Shown: in pieces, positions 26,021 to 35,092 of the stretch | Position numbering within the stretch: position 1 is the stretch's first letter | Layout: the number at the start of each line of letters is the position of its first letter | DNA from: Steroidobacteraceae bacterium | GTDB taxonomy: Bacteria; Pseudomonadota; Gammaproteobacteria; Steroidobacterales; Steroidobacteraceae | DNA length: 64,000 nucleotides | Direction: 5' to 3' | Assembly (NCBI GenBank): GCA_019683695.1 | Contig: JADGHX010000001.1 | Coordinates: 1 to 64,000 of the forward strand | Notes under the pieces: model-generated | Seen by the model: the letters and a program-made list of their open reading frames with translations, nothing else | Told to the model about the DNA's origin: nothing | Databases searched by the model: none | Program-made: the position numbers and the translations under genes

Positions 26021-27046
26021 TCAGCGAGGCGCGTAATCGAACGAATCGAAATGCAGGCGATCGGCGCGCACACCCTGCGCAGGAAAGGACGCGCGAATCG
26101 CTTCGATGAGCGCGGGAGGGCCGGCGGCGTAGATATCGAATGCGTCGAGGGAGGGGTGATCCGCCAGCACGGTCTCGTGAACCCATCCGAGCCGCCGGTG
26201 CGCGAAGCCCTCGTCGAGAGACCGAGCCTCCGACAGCACCGCCGTGAAGCGCAGTTGCGGGTACCGCCGGGTCCATTCGAGCACGAGCTGTTCTTCGTAG
26301 ACGTCGATGGCCTCGCGAGCGCCCCAGTACAAGTGAATCCGGCGCTGCGAACCCCGCTCCAGCGCATGTCGCAGCATCGATTTCAGCGGCGCGAATCCTG
26401 TGCCGCCCGCAATCATCAGGGCTGGCGTTTCACTCTCGCGATAGACGAATTGCCCGATCGGCCCTTCGATTTTCAGCAGCGCGCCTTCGTGCACACGGTG
26501 AAACAGTGCTTCCGTGAAGCCGCCCCCTGGCACATGGCGCACATGAAGCTCGAGCAACTCGCTGTCGTGCGGCGGGCTCGCAATCGAGAAGCTGCGTCGG
26601 CGGCCATCGTCCAGCAGCACGTCGAGGTACTGGCCCGGCTCGAAGCGAAGGGCCTCCACGGCGGGCAACCGAAGGAACACCTGCATGACATCCGGCGCCA
26701 GACGCCTGAGCTTTGCAATTCGGCAGGGCAATGTCTTGATCTCGACGTCCTCGATGCTGGCGACGACACGCGCTTCCACGACGAGGTCCGATCGAGGCTG
26801 CGCCTGACAGAGCAGAACGTACCCTTCGCGAGCCTCCTGTTCGGTGAGACCGGCCGTTCGCCCTCGGGGGTAGTGGATCTCGCCGGACAGCAGGCGGGCG
26901 CGGCAGGATGCGCAATGGCCGGACTTGCAGCTGTGCGGCAGGTTGAGCCCGGCCTCGAGTGCCGCCTCCAGCACCGAGCGGTTCTCGGGCGCTCGCAGGG
27001 TGCGCCCATGGGGCAGGATCCGGATCGTGTACTCGCGCGCGGTCAC
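26021..27046 (-). CDS. 2Fe-2S/FAD oxidoreductase (CDP-6-deoxy-delta-3,4-glucoseen reductase-like)
   Basis: A 341-residue electron-transfer protein. The plant-type 2Fe-2S domain has Cys40, Cys45, Cys48 and Cys80 (SCKSGHCASCRARLLSG, LLCQAQP). An FAD domain (RRRSFSIASPP, the RxYS-type motif) and an NAD domain (MIAGGTGFAPLKSML, terminal GP) follow. The family includes AscD/DdhD-type reductases and reductase components of oxygenases. In gammaproteobacteria a stand-alone copy is common and of uncertain role. The start is the GTG at 27046, giving the standard length; no good ribosome binding site is seen. It is divergent from dapF. Confidence 0.85.
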   Translation of the reverse strand: MTAREYTIRILPHGRTLRAPENRSVLEAALEAGLNLPHSCKSGHCASCRARLLSGEIHYPRGRTAGLTEQEAREGYVLLCQAQPRSDLVVEARVVASIEDVEIKTLPCRIAKLRRLAPDVMQVFLRLPAVEALRFEPGQYLDVLLDDGRRRSFSIASPPHDSELLELHVRHVPGGGFTEALFHRVHEGALLKIEGPIGQFVYRESETPALMIAGGTGFAPLKSMLRHALERGSQRRIHLYWGAREAIDVYEEQLVLEWTRRYPQLRFTAVLSEARSLDEGFAHRRLGWVHETVLADHPSLDAFDIYAAGPPALIEAIRASFPAQGVRADRLHFDSFDYAPR

Positions 27047-27166
27047 CCCGTGGACTTTACGCGCCTGTCGTCGGGCGCATGCAGTCGATTCATCATTCCG
27101 CCGCCGTGGTCGCAGGTGAGACGTCCGGTGACGATGGGCGGAAGCGATTTCGGGTATTCTCGCGCC

Positions 27167-27997
27167 ATGCGCATCGACTTCACGAAGATGCACGGGCTCG
27201 GCAACGACTTCATCGTCTTCGACTCGCCGGCCGGTGCGCCGCTGCCCTCCGCTGCGCAGTGGCGGCGACTCTCCGCGCGTCATACGGGCATCGGCTTCGA
27301 TCAGGCGCTGGTGCTCGAGCCGCCGCGCCGCCCGGATACCGCCGTGTTCTATCGCATCTTCAATGCGGATGGCGACGAGGTGGAGCAGTGCGGGAACGGC
27401 GCGCGATGCATCGCCGCGCTGCTTCATCGCCGAGGGCTCGCGCCTTCCGGAAGCCTCACGATGGACAGTCCCGCGGGGCTCATTCGCGCGCGTATCCAGA
27501 ACGACTCGCTCGTGTCGCTGGACATGGGCGTCCCCAACTTCGATCCGGCCTCGCTGCCTTTCGAGGCTTCGGGCGAAGCGGCCATGTACTCACTGGATGT
27601 CGCCGGCACGTCCGTCGAGATCGGTGCAGTCTCCATGGGCAATCCACATGCGGTCCTCACCGTGGAATCGGCGGAGCGCGCTCCGGTGGAGCGCCTCGGT
27701 CCCGCCATCGAGCGGCATCCCCGCTTTCCGAAGCGAGTGAACGTGGGATTCATGGAAGTGGTCGACCGCACACATATCAATCTGCGCGTGTACGAGCGCG
27801 GCGCGGGTGAGACGCTGGCGTGTGGCACCGGTGCTTGCGCGGCAGTGGCGGTGGGCCGGCGCAATGGGAAACTCGACAACGAAGTTCACGTGCGCGTCCG
27901 TGGCGGCGAGCTGCGCATAAACTGGGGTGGCCCCGGCGAGCACCTGTGGATGACGGGACCGGCCGAGGTTTCGTTCGAGGGTCGGGTAGAGCTTTAG
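27167..27997 (+). CDS. dapF: Diaminopimelate epimerase
   Basis: A 276-residue enzyme interconverting LL- and meso-diaminopimelate for lysine and peptidoglycan synthesis. The catalytic cysteines are Cys75 (EQCGNGARC) and Cys219 (LACGTGACA). It starts MRIDFTKMHGLGNDF, a signature that fixes the ATG at 27167 despite a much longer upstream frame. It leads the conserved dapF-DUF484-xerC set. The lipoprotein gene lptM, which often sits just before lysA-dapF, is instead at 58.0-58.2 kb. Confidence 0.97.
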   Translation: MRIDFTKMHGLGNDFIVFDSPAGAPLPSAAQWRRLSARHTGIGFDQALVLEPPRRPDTAVFYRIFNADGDEVEQCGNGARCIAALLHRRGLAPSGSLTMDSPAGLIRARIQNDSLVSLDMGVPNFDPASLPFEASGEAAMYSLDVAGTSVEIGAVSMGNPHAVLTVESAERAPVERLGPAIERHPRFPKRVNVGFMEVVDRTHINLRVYERGAGETLACGTGACAAVAVGRRNGKLDNEVHVRVRGGELRINWGGPGEHLWMTGPAEVSFEGRVEL

Positions 27998-28019
27998 AAG
28001 CCTCGAGGAGCATTCATCG

Positions 28020-28724
28020 ATGACGACAAGAGACGCGCGGGGTCTGGCCACCACGGCCGAGTCGGAAGAGGAATCCGTCGCCCGTTACCTGCAGCACAAC
28101 CCGGATTTCTTTGAGCGCCATCAGGCGCTGCTCGCGCATCTGCGCCTGCCGCACGCGCGCACCGGCGCCACCATCTCCCTCGTGGAGCGGCAGGTGGAAG
28201 TGCTGCGTGAAAGGCACGCCGGCGTCGAGCAGAAGCTCGCGGAATTCGTCCGCGTGGCCCGCGCGAACGACGCGCTGGCCGAAAAGGTGCATCGCTTTAC
28301 CCGGCGCCTGCTGCGCGCCCGCTCGCGGGCGGAAGTGCTCGAGCAGCTCGAAGCCAGCCTGCGCGAGGATTTCGACGCGTTCCATTCCACCCTCGTGCTC
28401 ATCGGCACGCCCGCTCCGGACGAGGCGGACCAGCACTTCGTGCGCACCGTGCGCGCGGACGACCCGTGCCTGCGCTCGTTCGAAACGCTGTTCGCGAGCG
28501 GCAAGCCGCGTTGCGGGCAGGTGCGGGATTCCCAGCGCGAGATGCTGTTCGGCGCGGAGGCGCCCACCATCGGGTCCGTCGCGCTCGTGCCGCTGGGGGA
28601 CAAGGGCTCGGTCGGCCTGCTTGCGCTCGGCAGCCCCGATCGGGACCGCTTCCATCCGGGCATGAGCACCGAATTCCTCGCCCGCATGGCGGAGCTGATC
28701 GCGGACGCGCTCACCTCGCGCTGA
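28020..28724 (+). CDS. DUF484 family protein
   Basis: A 234-residue GAF-like cytoplasmic protein of unknown function, widely conserved between dapF and xerC in gammaproteobacteria. The N-terminal signature is VARYLQHNPDFFERHQALLAHLRLPH, followed by GATISLVERQVEVLRER and a helical linker. The C-terminal GAF-like half includes GSVALVPLGDKGSVGLLALGSPD. GAGGAG precedes the ATG at 28020. The gene is 22 bp after dapF and 12 bp before xerC, so it belongs to one operon. Confidence 0.92.
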   Translation: MTTRDARGLATTAESEEESVARYLQHNPDFFERHQALLAHLRLPHARTGATISLVERQVEVLRERHAGVEQKLAEFVRVARANDALAEKVHRFTRRLLRARSRAEVLEQLEASLREDFDAFHSTLVLIGTPAPDEADQHFVRTVRADDPCLRSFETLFASGKPRCGQVRDSQREMLFGAEAPTIGSVALVPLGDKGSVGLLALGSPDRDRFHPGMSTEFLARMAELIADALTSR

Positions 28725-28736
28725 TCGCCGCGCCTC

Positions 28737-29699
28737 ATGACACCCGCCGCGCTCGAGTGGCTCCGGCGCTTCCGGTCCTACATGACCACGGAGCGCCGGC
28801 TCTCGGCTCACACGGATTCGAACTACGCACGCGATCTGGCGGCGCTCGTGGCGTATTGCGATCAGGAAAAGCTCGCGGACTGGAACGCGCTGGACAGCCA
28901 TCACGTGCGCACGTTCGCCGCGCGTTCCCACGCGGCCGGACTTTCCCCCAGGAGTATTCAGCGCCGGCTGTCGGCCGTCCGGTCGTTCTTTGACTTCCTG
29001 ATGCGCGAGACACTCGCCGCGCGGGATGCGCGGGCACGCGACCGGCATGGCGAAGCGGCGGTCGAATCCCCGCAGGTGCTCGCCAACCCCGCAAGAGACA
29101 TCCGCGCGCCGAAGGCGCGGCGCTCGCTGCCCGGCACGCTCGATGTGGACCAGATGAGCCGCTTGCTGGAGCTGCCGCCCGGGGATGCGCTCGTCACGCG
29201 CGACCGCGCGATGATGGAGTTGTTCTACTCCTCCGGGTTGCGGCTCGCCGAGCTGATCGCGCTGAACGTCTCCGACCTGCTGCCCGATCGCACCGTGCAG
29301 GTGCTGATGGGCAAGGGCGGCAAGGCACGCATCGTGCCCGTGGGCAGCAAGGCCATCGAGGCGCTTCAGGCGTGGCTGAAGGAACGGCCGGCGCTGGCCC
29401 GCGCCGACGAAACGGCGCTGTTCGTCGGCCGCAACGGTCGCCGGCTGGGCCCGCGCGCGGTGCAGAAGCGGGTGGAATACTGGGCACGCCGCCAGGGGCT
29501 CGGCGGGCAGGTGCACCCGCACGTGTTCCGCCACTCGTTCGCGTCGCATCTGCTTGAATCCAGTCAGGACTTGCGCGGCGTGCAGGAGCTGCTGGGGCAT
29601 GCGAACATCGCCACGACCCAGATCTACACTCATCTTGATTTCCAGCACCTGGCCCGCATCTACGACGCCGCTCACCCCCGGGCAAGAAAAAAGGTCTGA
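28737..29699 (+). CDS. xerC: Site-specific tyrosine recombinase XerC
   Basis: A 320-residue recombinase that with XerD resolves chromosome dimers at dif. Catalytic residues are visible: Arg169 (SSGLRLAEL), Lys196 (GKGGKAR), His262 and Arg265 (HVFRHSFASHL), His288 (LLGHANI) and the nucleophile Tyr297 (TTQIYTHLDF). It is slightly longer than usual because of an insertion of about 20 residues (about 92-113) between the SAM-like N-domain and the NPARDIRAPK segment. Context after DUF484 supports XerC rather than XerD or a phage integrase. Confidence 0.95.
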   Translation: MTPAALEWLRRFRSYMTTERRLSAHTDSNYARDLAALVAYCDQEKLADWNALDSHHVRTFAARSHAAGLSPRSIQRRLSAVRSFFDFLMRETLAARDARARDRHGEAAVESPQVLANPARDIRAPKARRSLPGTLDVDQMSRLLELPPGDALVTRDRAMMELFYSSGLRLAELIALNVSDLLPDRTVQVLMGKGGKARIVPVGSKAIEALQAWLKERPALARADETALFVGRNGRRLGPRAVQKRVEYWARRQGLGGQVHPHVFRHSFASHLLESSQDLRGVQELLGHANIATTQIYTHLDFQHLARIYDAAHPRARKKV

Positions 29700-29793
29700 C
29701 GGGTGGGCAAGGTGCCCCGCCCGTATCCGGCGCGGGCGAGACATCTGCCTGCTCGAGCGGCATCTTGGGCAGGCCAGCTGACCCGGGAGGCCC

Positions 29794-30342
29794 ATGTCCG
29801 ACGCGTCCTTTTTCAATCCCCACAGCACCACGATCCTCGCCGTGCGCAAGAACGGCGCCATTGCCATGGGGGGTGACGGGCAGGTCACGCTCGGCAACAC
29901 CGTCATGAAGGGCAATGCGCGCAAGGTGCGCCGCATCTACAACGACAAGGTGCTCGCCGGCTTCGCAGGCGGCACGGCAGATGCGTTCACGCTCTTCGAG
30001 CGCTTCGAAGGCAAGCTCGAGAAATACGGCAACCTCACCCGCGCGGCCATCGAGCTCGCGAAGGACTGGCGGTCCGACCGCTACCTGCGGCGGCTCGAAG
30101 CTCTGCTGCTCGTGGGGGACAAGGACAAGCTTTTCATCGTCTCCGGCAACGGGGACGTCATCGAGCCCGAGCATTCGGTCGGCGCCATCGGCTCCGGCGG
30201 CGCATTCGCGCTGTCCGCCGCGCGCGCCCTGGCCGAGAACACGGACCTCGATGCCCGCACCATCGTCGAGAAGGCGATGAACATTGCCGGCGATATCTGC
30301 ATCTATACGAACCGCAATCTCGTCATCGATGAGCTCAGGTAA
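29794..30342 (+). CDS. hslV: ATP-dependent protease subunit HslV with N-terminal propeptide
   Basis: A 182-residue proteasome-type peptidase subunit. The catalytic Thr is probably Thr12 in [12 protein letters not shown], followed by [23 protein letters not shown]. Unlike E. coli HslV (MTTIVSVRR), an 11-residue extension precedes the Thr and would have to be removed. Similar extensions occur in Xanthomonas. GGGAGG lies just before the ATG at 29794, so the extension appears genuinely translated. The next gene, hslU, begins at the base after its stop. Confidence 0.96.
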   Translation: MSDASFFNPHSTTILAVRKNGAIAMGGDGQVTLGNTVMKGNARKVRRIYNDKVLAGFAGGTADAFTLFERFEGKLEKYGNLTRAAIELAKDWRSDRYLRRLEALLLVGDKDKLFIVSGNGDVIEPEHSVGAIGSGGAFALSAARALAENTDLDARTIVEKAMNIAGDICIYTNRNLVIDELR

Positions 30343-31683
30343 ATGACACCCGCACTCACGCCCCGCCAAATCGTCCAGGAGCTCGACAAGCACATCATCG
30401 GCCAGCAGGCCGCCAAGCGCGCGGTGGCCATTGCCCTGCGCAACCGCTGGCGCCGCATGCAGGTGCCCGAGCCTCTGCGTCAGGAGATCACGCCGAAGAA
30501 CATCCTCATGATCGGGCCCACGGGCGTCGGCAAGACGGAGATTGCGCGTCGTCTTGCAAAGCTTGCGAACGCGCCGTTCGTGAAGGTGGAAGCCACGAAG
30601 TTCACCGAAGTGGGCTACGTCGGGCGCGACGTCGACTCCATCGTGAAGGAGCTGGCGGACGTCGCCGTGAAGATGACCCGCGAGCAGGAAATGGAAAAGG
30701 TGCGCGAGCGCGCGGCCGATGCCGCCGAGGAGCGCGTGCTGGACGCGTTGCTGCCGCAACCCCGCCGCATGGGCTTCTCCACAGACGAGCCGCTGCAGGC
30801 GCGCGACAGCGAAACGCGGCAGAAGATGCGCAAGATGCTGCGTGAGGGCGCCCTCGACGATCGCGAGATCGAGATCGAGGTGCGCGCCATGCCCATGGGC
30901 GTGGAGATCATGGCTCCGCCCGGCATGGAGGAAATGCAGCAGCAGCTGCAGTCCATGTTCGCGAATCTCAGCGGGAACCGCACGCGCACCCGCAAGATGA
31001 AGGTGAAGGACGCGACCAAGCTCCTCATCGAGGAGGAAGCCAGCAAGCTCATCAACGAAGACGAGCTGAAGGTGCGCGCACTGCGCAATGCCGAGCAGAA
31101 CGGCATCGTGTTCATCGACGAGATCGACAAGGTGACCCGGCGTCAGGAAACCCTGGGCGCCGATGTCTCGCGCGAAGGCGTGCAGCGGGATCTGCTGCCG
31201 CTCGTGGAAGGCTCCACGGTGACCACGAAGTACGGTCCCGTGAAGACCGATCACGTGCTGTTCATTGCCTCCGGTGCGTTCAGCCTCTCCAAGCCCTCGG
31301 ATCTCATTCCGGAGCTGCAGGGGCGTCTGCCCATCCGCGTGGAGCTGGATTCGCTGAAGGTGGACGACTTCGTCCGCATTCTCACGGAGCCCGATGCGTC
31401 TCTCACCACGCAGTACCGCGCGCTCATGGAAACCGAGGGAGTGGAGGTGCATTTCGAGGAGAGCGGCGTCCGCCGCATCGCCGAGATCGCGTATCACGTG
31501 AATGAGCGCACCGAGAACATCGGGGCGCGTCGCCTGCACACTGTGATGGAGCGGCTGCTGGAAAGCGTGTCATACGAGGCTACGGAACAATCCGGCGCCG
31601 TCTATACGATCGACGCAAAGTACGTGGACGAGCACCTGGGCAATCTCGTCAAGGACGAGGACCTGAGCCGCTACATCCTGTAG
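30343..31683 (+). CDS. hslU: HslU ATPase subunit of the HslUV protease
   Basis: A 446-residue AAA+ unfoldase. Walker A is GPTGVGKT (58-65), with the pore motif GYVGRDV soon after. A large I-domain lies at about 110-240, and Walker B is [10 protein letters not shown]. The C-terminus ends DLSRYIL, the tail that inserts into HslV. It unfolds substrates and feeds them to HslV. The ATG directly abuts the hslV stop, so the two are coupled. A hairpin at 31728-31756 follows. Confidence 0.97.
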   Translation: MTPALTPRQIVQELDKHIIGQQAAKRAVAIALRNRWRRMQVPEPLRQEITPKNILMIGPTGVGKTEIARRLAKLANAPFVKVEATKFTEVGYVGRDVDSIVKELADVAVKMTREQEMEKVRERAADAAEERVLDALLPQPRRMGFSTDEPLQARDSETRQKMRKMLREGALDDREIEIEVRAMPMGVEIMAPPGMEEMQQQLQSMFANLSGNRTRTRKMKVKDATKLLIEEEASKLINEDELKVRALRNAEQNGIVFIDEIDKVTRRQETLGADVSREGVQRDLLPLVEGSTVTTKYGPVKTDHVLFIASGAFSLSKPSDLIPELQGRLPIRVELDSLKVDDFVRILTEPDASLTTQYRALMETEGVEVHFEESGVRRIAEIAYHVNERTENIGARRLHTVMERLLESVSYEATEQSGAVYTIDAKYVDEHLGNLVKDEDLSRYIL

Positions 31684-31727
31684 CCCATCGATTCCGGGCG
31701 AATTGCTGCGCCCCCTGCAGCAGCCAG

Positions 31728-31760
31728 GAGCCGTCCGTGCGTGAGCCGGGCGGCTCTTTC
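31728..31760 (+). terminator. Candidate terminator after hslVU
   Basis: GAGCCGTCC (31728-31736) pairs with GGGCGGCTC (31748-31756) with one G-U pair around an 11-nt loop, followed by a short TTTC. It lies between convergent hslU and the algR-like gene. Confidence 0.5.
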
Positions 31761-31773
31761 GCGTTTGAGTGCC

Positions 31774-32511
31774 TCAGATGCGGAACCGGTCCCGCAGCTC
31801 CGCCGCCATGCGTCGGCTCACTTGCAGCGGTCCTTCGCAGCCGCGCACACGCACGAAGTACTGCCCCTCCGCATTGCGCTCGATGCGCTCGAGATAGCGC
31901 ACGCTCACAAGCGCGTTCCGGTGGATGCGCACGAAGGCCGGGCCGAACTCATCCTCGAGAGAACGGAGCGAATCCTCGATGAGATCCTCGCCGTTGAGGT
32001 GGCGCACGGTCGTGTACTTCTGATCGGCGAAGAAGAACAGGATCTCCTCGATGGGGATGAGTCGCAGGCCTTCGCGGTTTCGTGCGGCGATGTGCGTGCG
32101 GCGTGGAGGAGCTTCGCTTGTCGCGGCAATTCGCTGCAGCTGCGGGCGGGTGAGCCGGCCGGCCTGACTCAGTGCGGCGGCAAGCTTTTCCTTGCGAATC
32201 GGCTTCAGCAGGTACCCCACCGCCTGCGCATCGAATGCATTGATGGCGTACTCGTCATAGGCGGTGGTGAAGATGACCGCAGGCGGCTCCACGAGTGAAT
32301 TGAGCTGCCGAGCGGCTTCGATCCCGTCCATGCCGGGCATGCGAACGTCCAGCAGCACCACGTCGGGGCTCAGGTCCACCGCGAGCTTCAGGGCCTGCGT
32401 GCCGTTCGCGGCATCCCCGATGATGTCGACGTTGCCGATCTCCTCGAGCAGGCTTCGCAGTCGCTCGCGGGCTGGCGGCTCGTCATCCACGATCAGCACC
32501 CGGAGTTTCAC
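31774..32511 (-). CDS. LytTR-type response regulator (AlgR-like)
   Basis: A 245-residue regulator. The receiver domain has Asp9, Asp10 and the phospho-acceptor Asp55 (VVLLDVRMPGMDG). A LytTR DNA-binding domain (about 135-240: EEILFFFADQKYTTVRHLNG, FVRIHRNALVSVRYLERI) follows. It is the partner of the sensor kinase 13 bp upstream. In Pseudomonas the equivalent AlgR controls alginate and motility genes. The targets here are not predictable, and no alginate genes are in the window. Confidence 0.92.
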   Translation of the reverse strand: MKLRVLIVDDEPPARERLRSLLEEIGNVDIIGDAANGTQALKLAVDLSPDVVLLDVRMPGMDGIEAARQLNSLVEPPAVIFTTAYDEYAINAFDAQAVGYLLKPIRKEKLAAALSQAGRLTRPQLQRIAATSEAPPRRTHIAARNREGLRLIPIEEILFFFADQKYTTVRHLNGEDLIEDSLRSLEDEFGPAFVRIHRNALVSVRYLERIERNAEGQYFVRVRGCEGPLQVSRRMAAELRDRFRI

Positions 32512-32524
32512 GCGGCCTCCCGTC

Positions 32525-33607
32525 TCATGCCGGCAGCTTCCTTCGATCCTCCACGTGCGGGAAGCGCAACGTGACGATGTATTCGGAGTCGAAACGGCCT
32601 GCCTTCACGAGCGCGCGCTCACCGTACATCAGGACAAGCCGCTCGCGGATGTTCGCAAGGGCGAGCCGATTGCCCTCGCGTGTCTGCTGCTGCTCGACCA
32701 CGGGATTGCGCACCACGATCGTGATGAGCCCGTTGGACAGCTCGCCGCTCACGCTGACCACACCACCCTCGGGCCGCGGCTCGATGCCGTGATAGATCGC
32801 ATTTTCCAGCAGCGGCTGCAAAAGCAGCCCGGGCACGAGCGCGTTCGGCGGAACCTGCCCGATGTTCCACATGACCCGCAGGCGTTCCCCGAGCCGCAGC
32901 GCCTCGATGCGCTGGTAGATGCGTGCGACTTCCAGCTCCTGTTCCAGCGTGATGATGTTGCGCTTGTCGCTGAGACTTGCGCGGAACAGATCCGCCAGAT
33001 CCTGCACGGCCTGTTCCGCCTGGGCCGGGTCGGAACGCGTGAGGGAGGCAATGGTGTTCATGCTGTTGAACAGGAAATGCGGCCGGATGCGTGCCTGCAG
33101 CGCATGCACACGCGCTCGCGCCTGCATCTCCACATTCCGCTGCCATTCATGCGCGACGTAGAAGTAGCGGAGCGCAAGCGCCGTGATCACCAGCCCGATC
33201 GCAAGGTTGCGCAGCACGAACCCCGACAGCTCCTGCGGAAAGAGTGACTGAACGTCCAGCGCCTGAGCGGCGGCCGTGCGCCCAGCAGCCCACGCGAGCG
33301 CGGAAACGACAGTGATCAGTGCGGCGATCAATGCGAGCACGGCGAGCGAAATCCGCGGAGCGCTGAGCCGCCGCAACGGACGGCTCAACGCGCAGAGCAG
33401 TGCGGCCCCTGCGAGCCCGATCCAGATGAGGAACGCCGAAAGGCGCGCGAGATCGAGCCAGAACCCCAGTTGCGGGTTCCAGCTCGCGAGCGCCAGAACG
33501 AACGCGGTCAGCTCGACGATGAGCACCACCGCGAGCGCGGCCCGCGACGTGCAGAAATCAGGCAGATAGTAGGTGTCGGCAAGCTCGCTCGGCGCGTCGG
33601 TCTTCAT
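32525..33607 (-). CDS. Sensor histidine kinase of the LytS/AlgZ (His_kinase) family
   Basis: A 360-residue kinase. Four or more hydrophobic segments lie in residues about 20-150, then a coiled linker and the His_kinase motif ARIRPHFLFNSMNTIASL with His177. A short HATPase-like region follows (LLLQPLLENAIYHGIEP, N-box). It overlaps the preceding dehydrogenase-family gene by four bases (ATGA) and is followed by the cognate response regulator. The arrangement parallels algZ-algR, but with a dehydrogenase gene coupled at the front. Confidence 0.9.
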   Translation of the reverse strand: MKTDAPSELADTYYLPDFCTSRAALAVVLIVELTAFVLALASWNPQLGFWLDLARLSAFLIWIGLAGAALLCALSRPLRRLSAPRISLAVLALIAALITVVSALAWAAGRTAAAQALDVQSLFPQELSGFVLRNLAIGLVITALALRYFYVAHEWQRNVEMQARARVHALQARIRPHFLFNSMNTIASLTRSDPAQAEQAVQDLADLFRASLSDKRNIITLEQELEVARIYQRIEALRLGERLRVMWNIGQVPPNALVPGLLLQPLLENAIYHGIEPRPEGGVVSVSGELSNGLITIVVRNPVVEQQQTREGNRLALANIRERLVLMYGERALVKAGRFDSEYIVTLRFPHVEDRRKLPA

Positions 33608-34494
33608 GGCTCGCGAGCAGGACGCGCGCTCCGGTCGAACATCTCCGACTTCAGCCGGAAGGTGGCGGAGATGTCCTCGTCGCCGAACCCGCGGCTCACG
33701 AGCTCCGCGTACTCGCCCAGCATGCGCTCCACCACCGGAAGCGTCACGCCGAAGCGCGCCGCCATGTCACGGCAGATGGCGAGATCCTTCGCATGCAGCC
33801 GCACACGAAAGCCTGCAGGGTAGGCGCCGCGCACCATGTTCGGCGCGCGATGGACGAAGTACCAGCTCGAGCCGGCGCCCTTGCCGAGCGTGTCGATGAG
33901 CTTGTCGAGCGGCAGGCCCTGTGCGCGAGCGAAGGCCATCGCTTCGGCCACCGTCTCGATGATCCCCGCGCACATGATCTGGTTGGTGGCCTTCGCCGCC
34001 TGACCGCTGCCGGTGGGGCCGAAGTGCGTGATCGTGCGGCCCATCGCGTTGAGGATGGGCTGCGCGCGGGCGAAAGCTTCCGGGCTGCCGCCCACCATGA
34101 TGGCGAGCGTTCCATCCCTTGCGCCCTCAACCCCGCCACTCACCGGGCAATCGAGGAATTCCGCGCCACGTGAGTGCGCGATCTCTGCGCCGCGGCGTGC
34201 CGTTTCCGCGCTCACCGTGGAGCAATCGAGCACGAGAGCGCCGGGGGCGAGGCCGGGCGCGAGCGCGTTCACGACTTCGAGCACGTCCTGATCTGCGGAC
34301 ACACAGATCACGACCGCGTCGAGGCCACGCGCAAGGTCCTCGGGAGATTCGGCCGCGCGCGTGCCGAGCTCGGCCGCAAGCGCACGCGCCTTCTCAGCCG
34401 TGCGATTCCAGACGCCGGCGAGCAGCCCCGCACGATGCAGATTGCGCGCCATGTGCGCGCCCATGGCACCCAGACCCGTGAATCCGACCCGCAT
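33604..34494 (-). CDS. NAD(P)-dependent 3-hydroxyisobutyrate dehydrogenase-family protein
   Basis: A 296-residue beta-hydroxyacid dehydrogenase. The Rossmann motif GFTGLGAMGAHMARNL starts the protein. The substrate-binding DCPVSGGVEGARDGTLAIMVGG and the catalytic Lys in GSGQAAKATNQIMCAG follow. Possible substrates are 3-hydroxyisobutyrate, tartronate semialdehyde or a glyoxylate-type compound; this cannot be resolved. The ATG at 34494 is preceded by GAGG; a GTG two codons earlier is an alternative. The stop overlaps the sensor kinase ATG, an unusual link between metabolism and signalling genes. Confidence 0.88.
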   Translation of the reverse strand: MRVGFTGLGAMGAHMARNLHRAGLLAGVWNRTAEKARALAAELGTRAAESPEDLARGLDAVVICVSADQDVLEVVNALAPGLAPGALVLDCSTVSAETARRGAEIAHSRGAEFLDCPVSGGVEGARDGTLAIMVGGSPEAFARAQPILNAMGRTITHFGPTGSGQAAKATNQIMCAGIIETVAEAMAFARAQGLPLDKLIDTLGKGAGSSWYFVHRAPNMVRGAYPAGFRVRLHAKDLAICRDMAARFGVTLPVVERMLGEYAELVSRGFGDEDISATFRLKSEMFDRSARPAREP

Positions 34495-34566
34495 GGCCAC
34501 CTCGTACCCGTGTCATCAACAGCGGGCGAACTATAGAGCCTTCAGGGGTCGGGCGGGACTTCGAAA

Positions 34567-35004
34567 TCAGTTCCCGCAGGCTTCCTTGCGCGCCGTCAGC
34601 AGCCGCACGCGGTAGGCGTCGGCTTCGGCGTCGGAGACGTACTCGCGCTCGCCGTTCGGCAGCGTCCGATACAGGCGGCGGGACTGCACGGCCTGCTCAT
34701 ATTCCGCGGTGAGCTTCTTGCACTGTTCCGCGCGGCTCTTTGCCACATCCTCACGCACCTTCTGCTCGGCCGCGCGCTGCTGCTGCTGTTCGGCAATGTT
34801 GCGCTCGGAGGCCGCGAGCTTTTCCTGGTCCGTGCCCGGTGCGCGATTGGGGCTGCTCCGGGTCGTCTTCACAAGCACCGAACCGGGCACCCAGCGATCG
34901 CTGTATTGCACGTGCCCCTCGGGATCGATCCAGCGATAGACATCCGCATGGGCGGCGGACATGGCCCCGATCAGGGCCGCGGCGATGGCTAGAATGCGGA
35001 ACAT
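34567..35004 (-). CDS. DUF4124 domain periplasmic protein
   Basis: A 145-residue secreted protein. A signal peptide ends near MSAAHAD (about 20). The DUF4124 core is VYRWIDPEGHVQYSDRW, where VYxWxDxxGxxxYSD is the family signature. A Gln/Glu-rich helical middle (about 60-100) and a C-terminal half with EREYVSDAEADAYR follow. The function is unknown. Two cysteines (in EQCKKL and KEACGN) could form a disulphide. It is divergent from the antiporter gene. Confidence 0.88.
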   Translation of the reverse strand: MFRILAIAAALIGAMSAAHADVYRWIDPEGHVQYSDRWVPGSVLVKTTRSSPNRAPGTDQEKLAASERNIAEQQQQRAAEQKVREDVAKSRAEQCKKLTAEYEQAVQSRRLYRTLPNGEREYVSDAEADAYRVRLLTARKEACGN

Positions 35005-35092
35005 ATGCGGAAGGCCTCCCCCGTTGGCCGGAGTATCGCCGGTCCAGCCCGTTCCGCTGGGTGAAACGCGTCACAGTCAGGGTAAGAGCGAG

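Noticed and set aside
29194-31539. 781-codon minus-strand open frame opposite xerC-hslV-hslU
   Set aside because: It is antisense to three confidently identified genes and has a biased composition without motifs.
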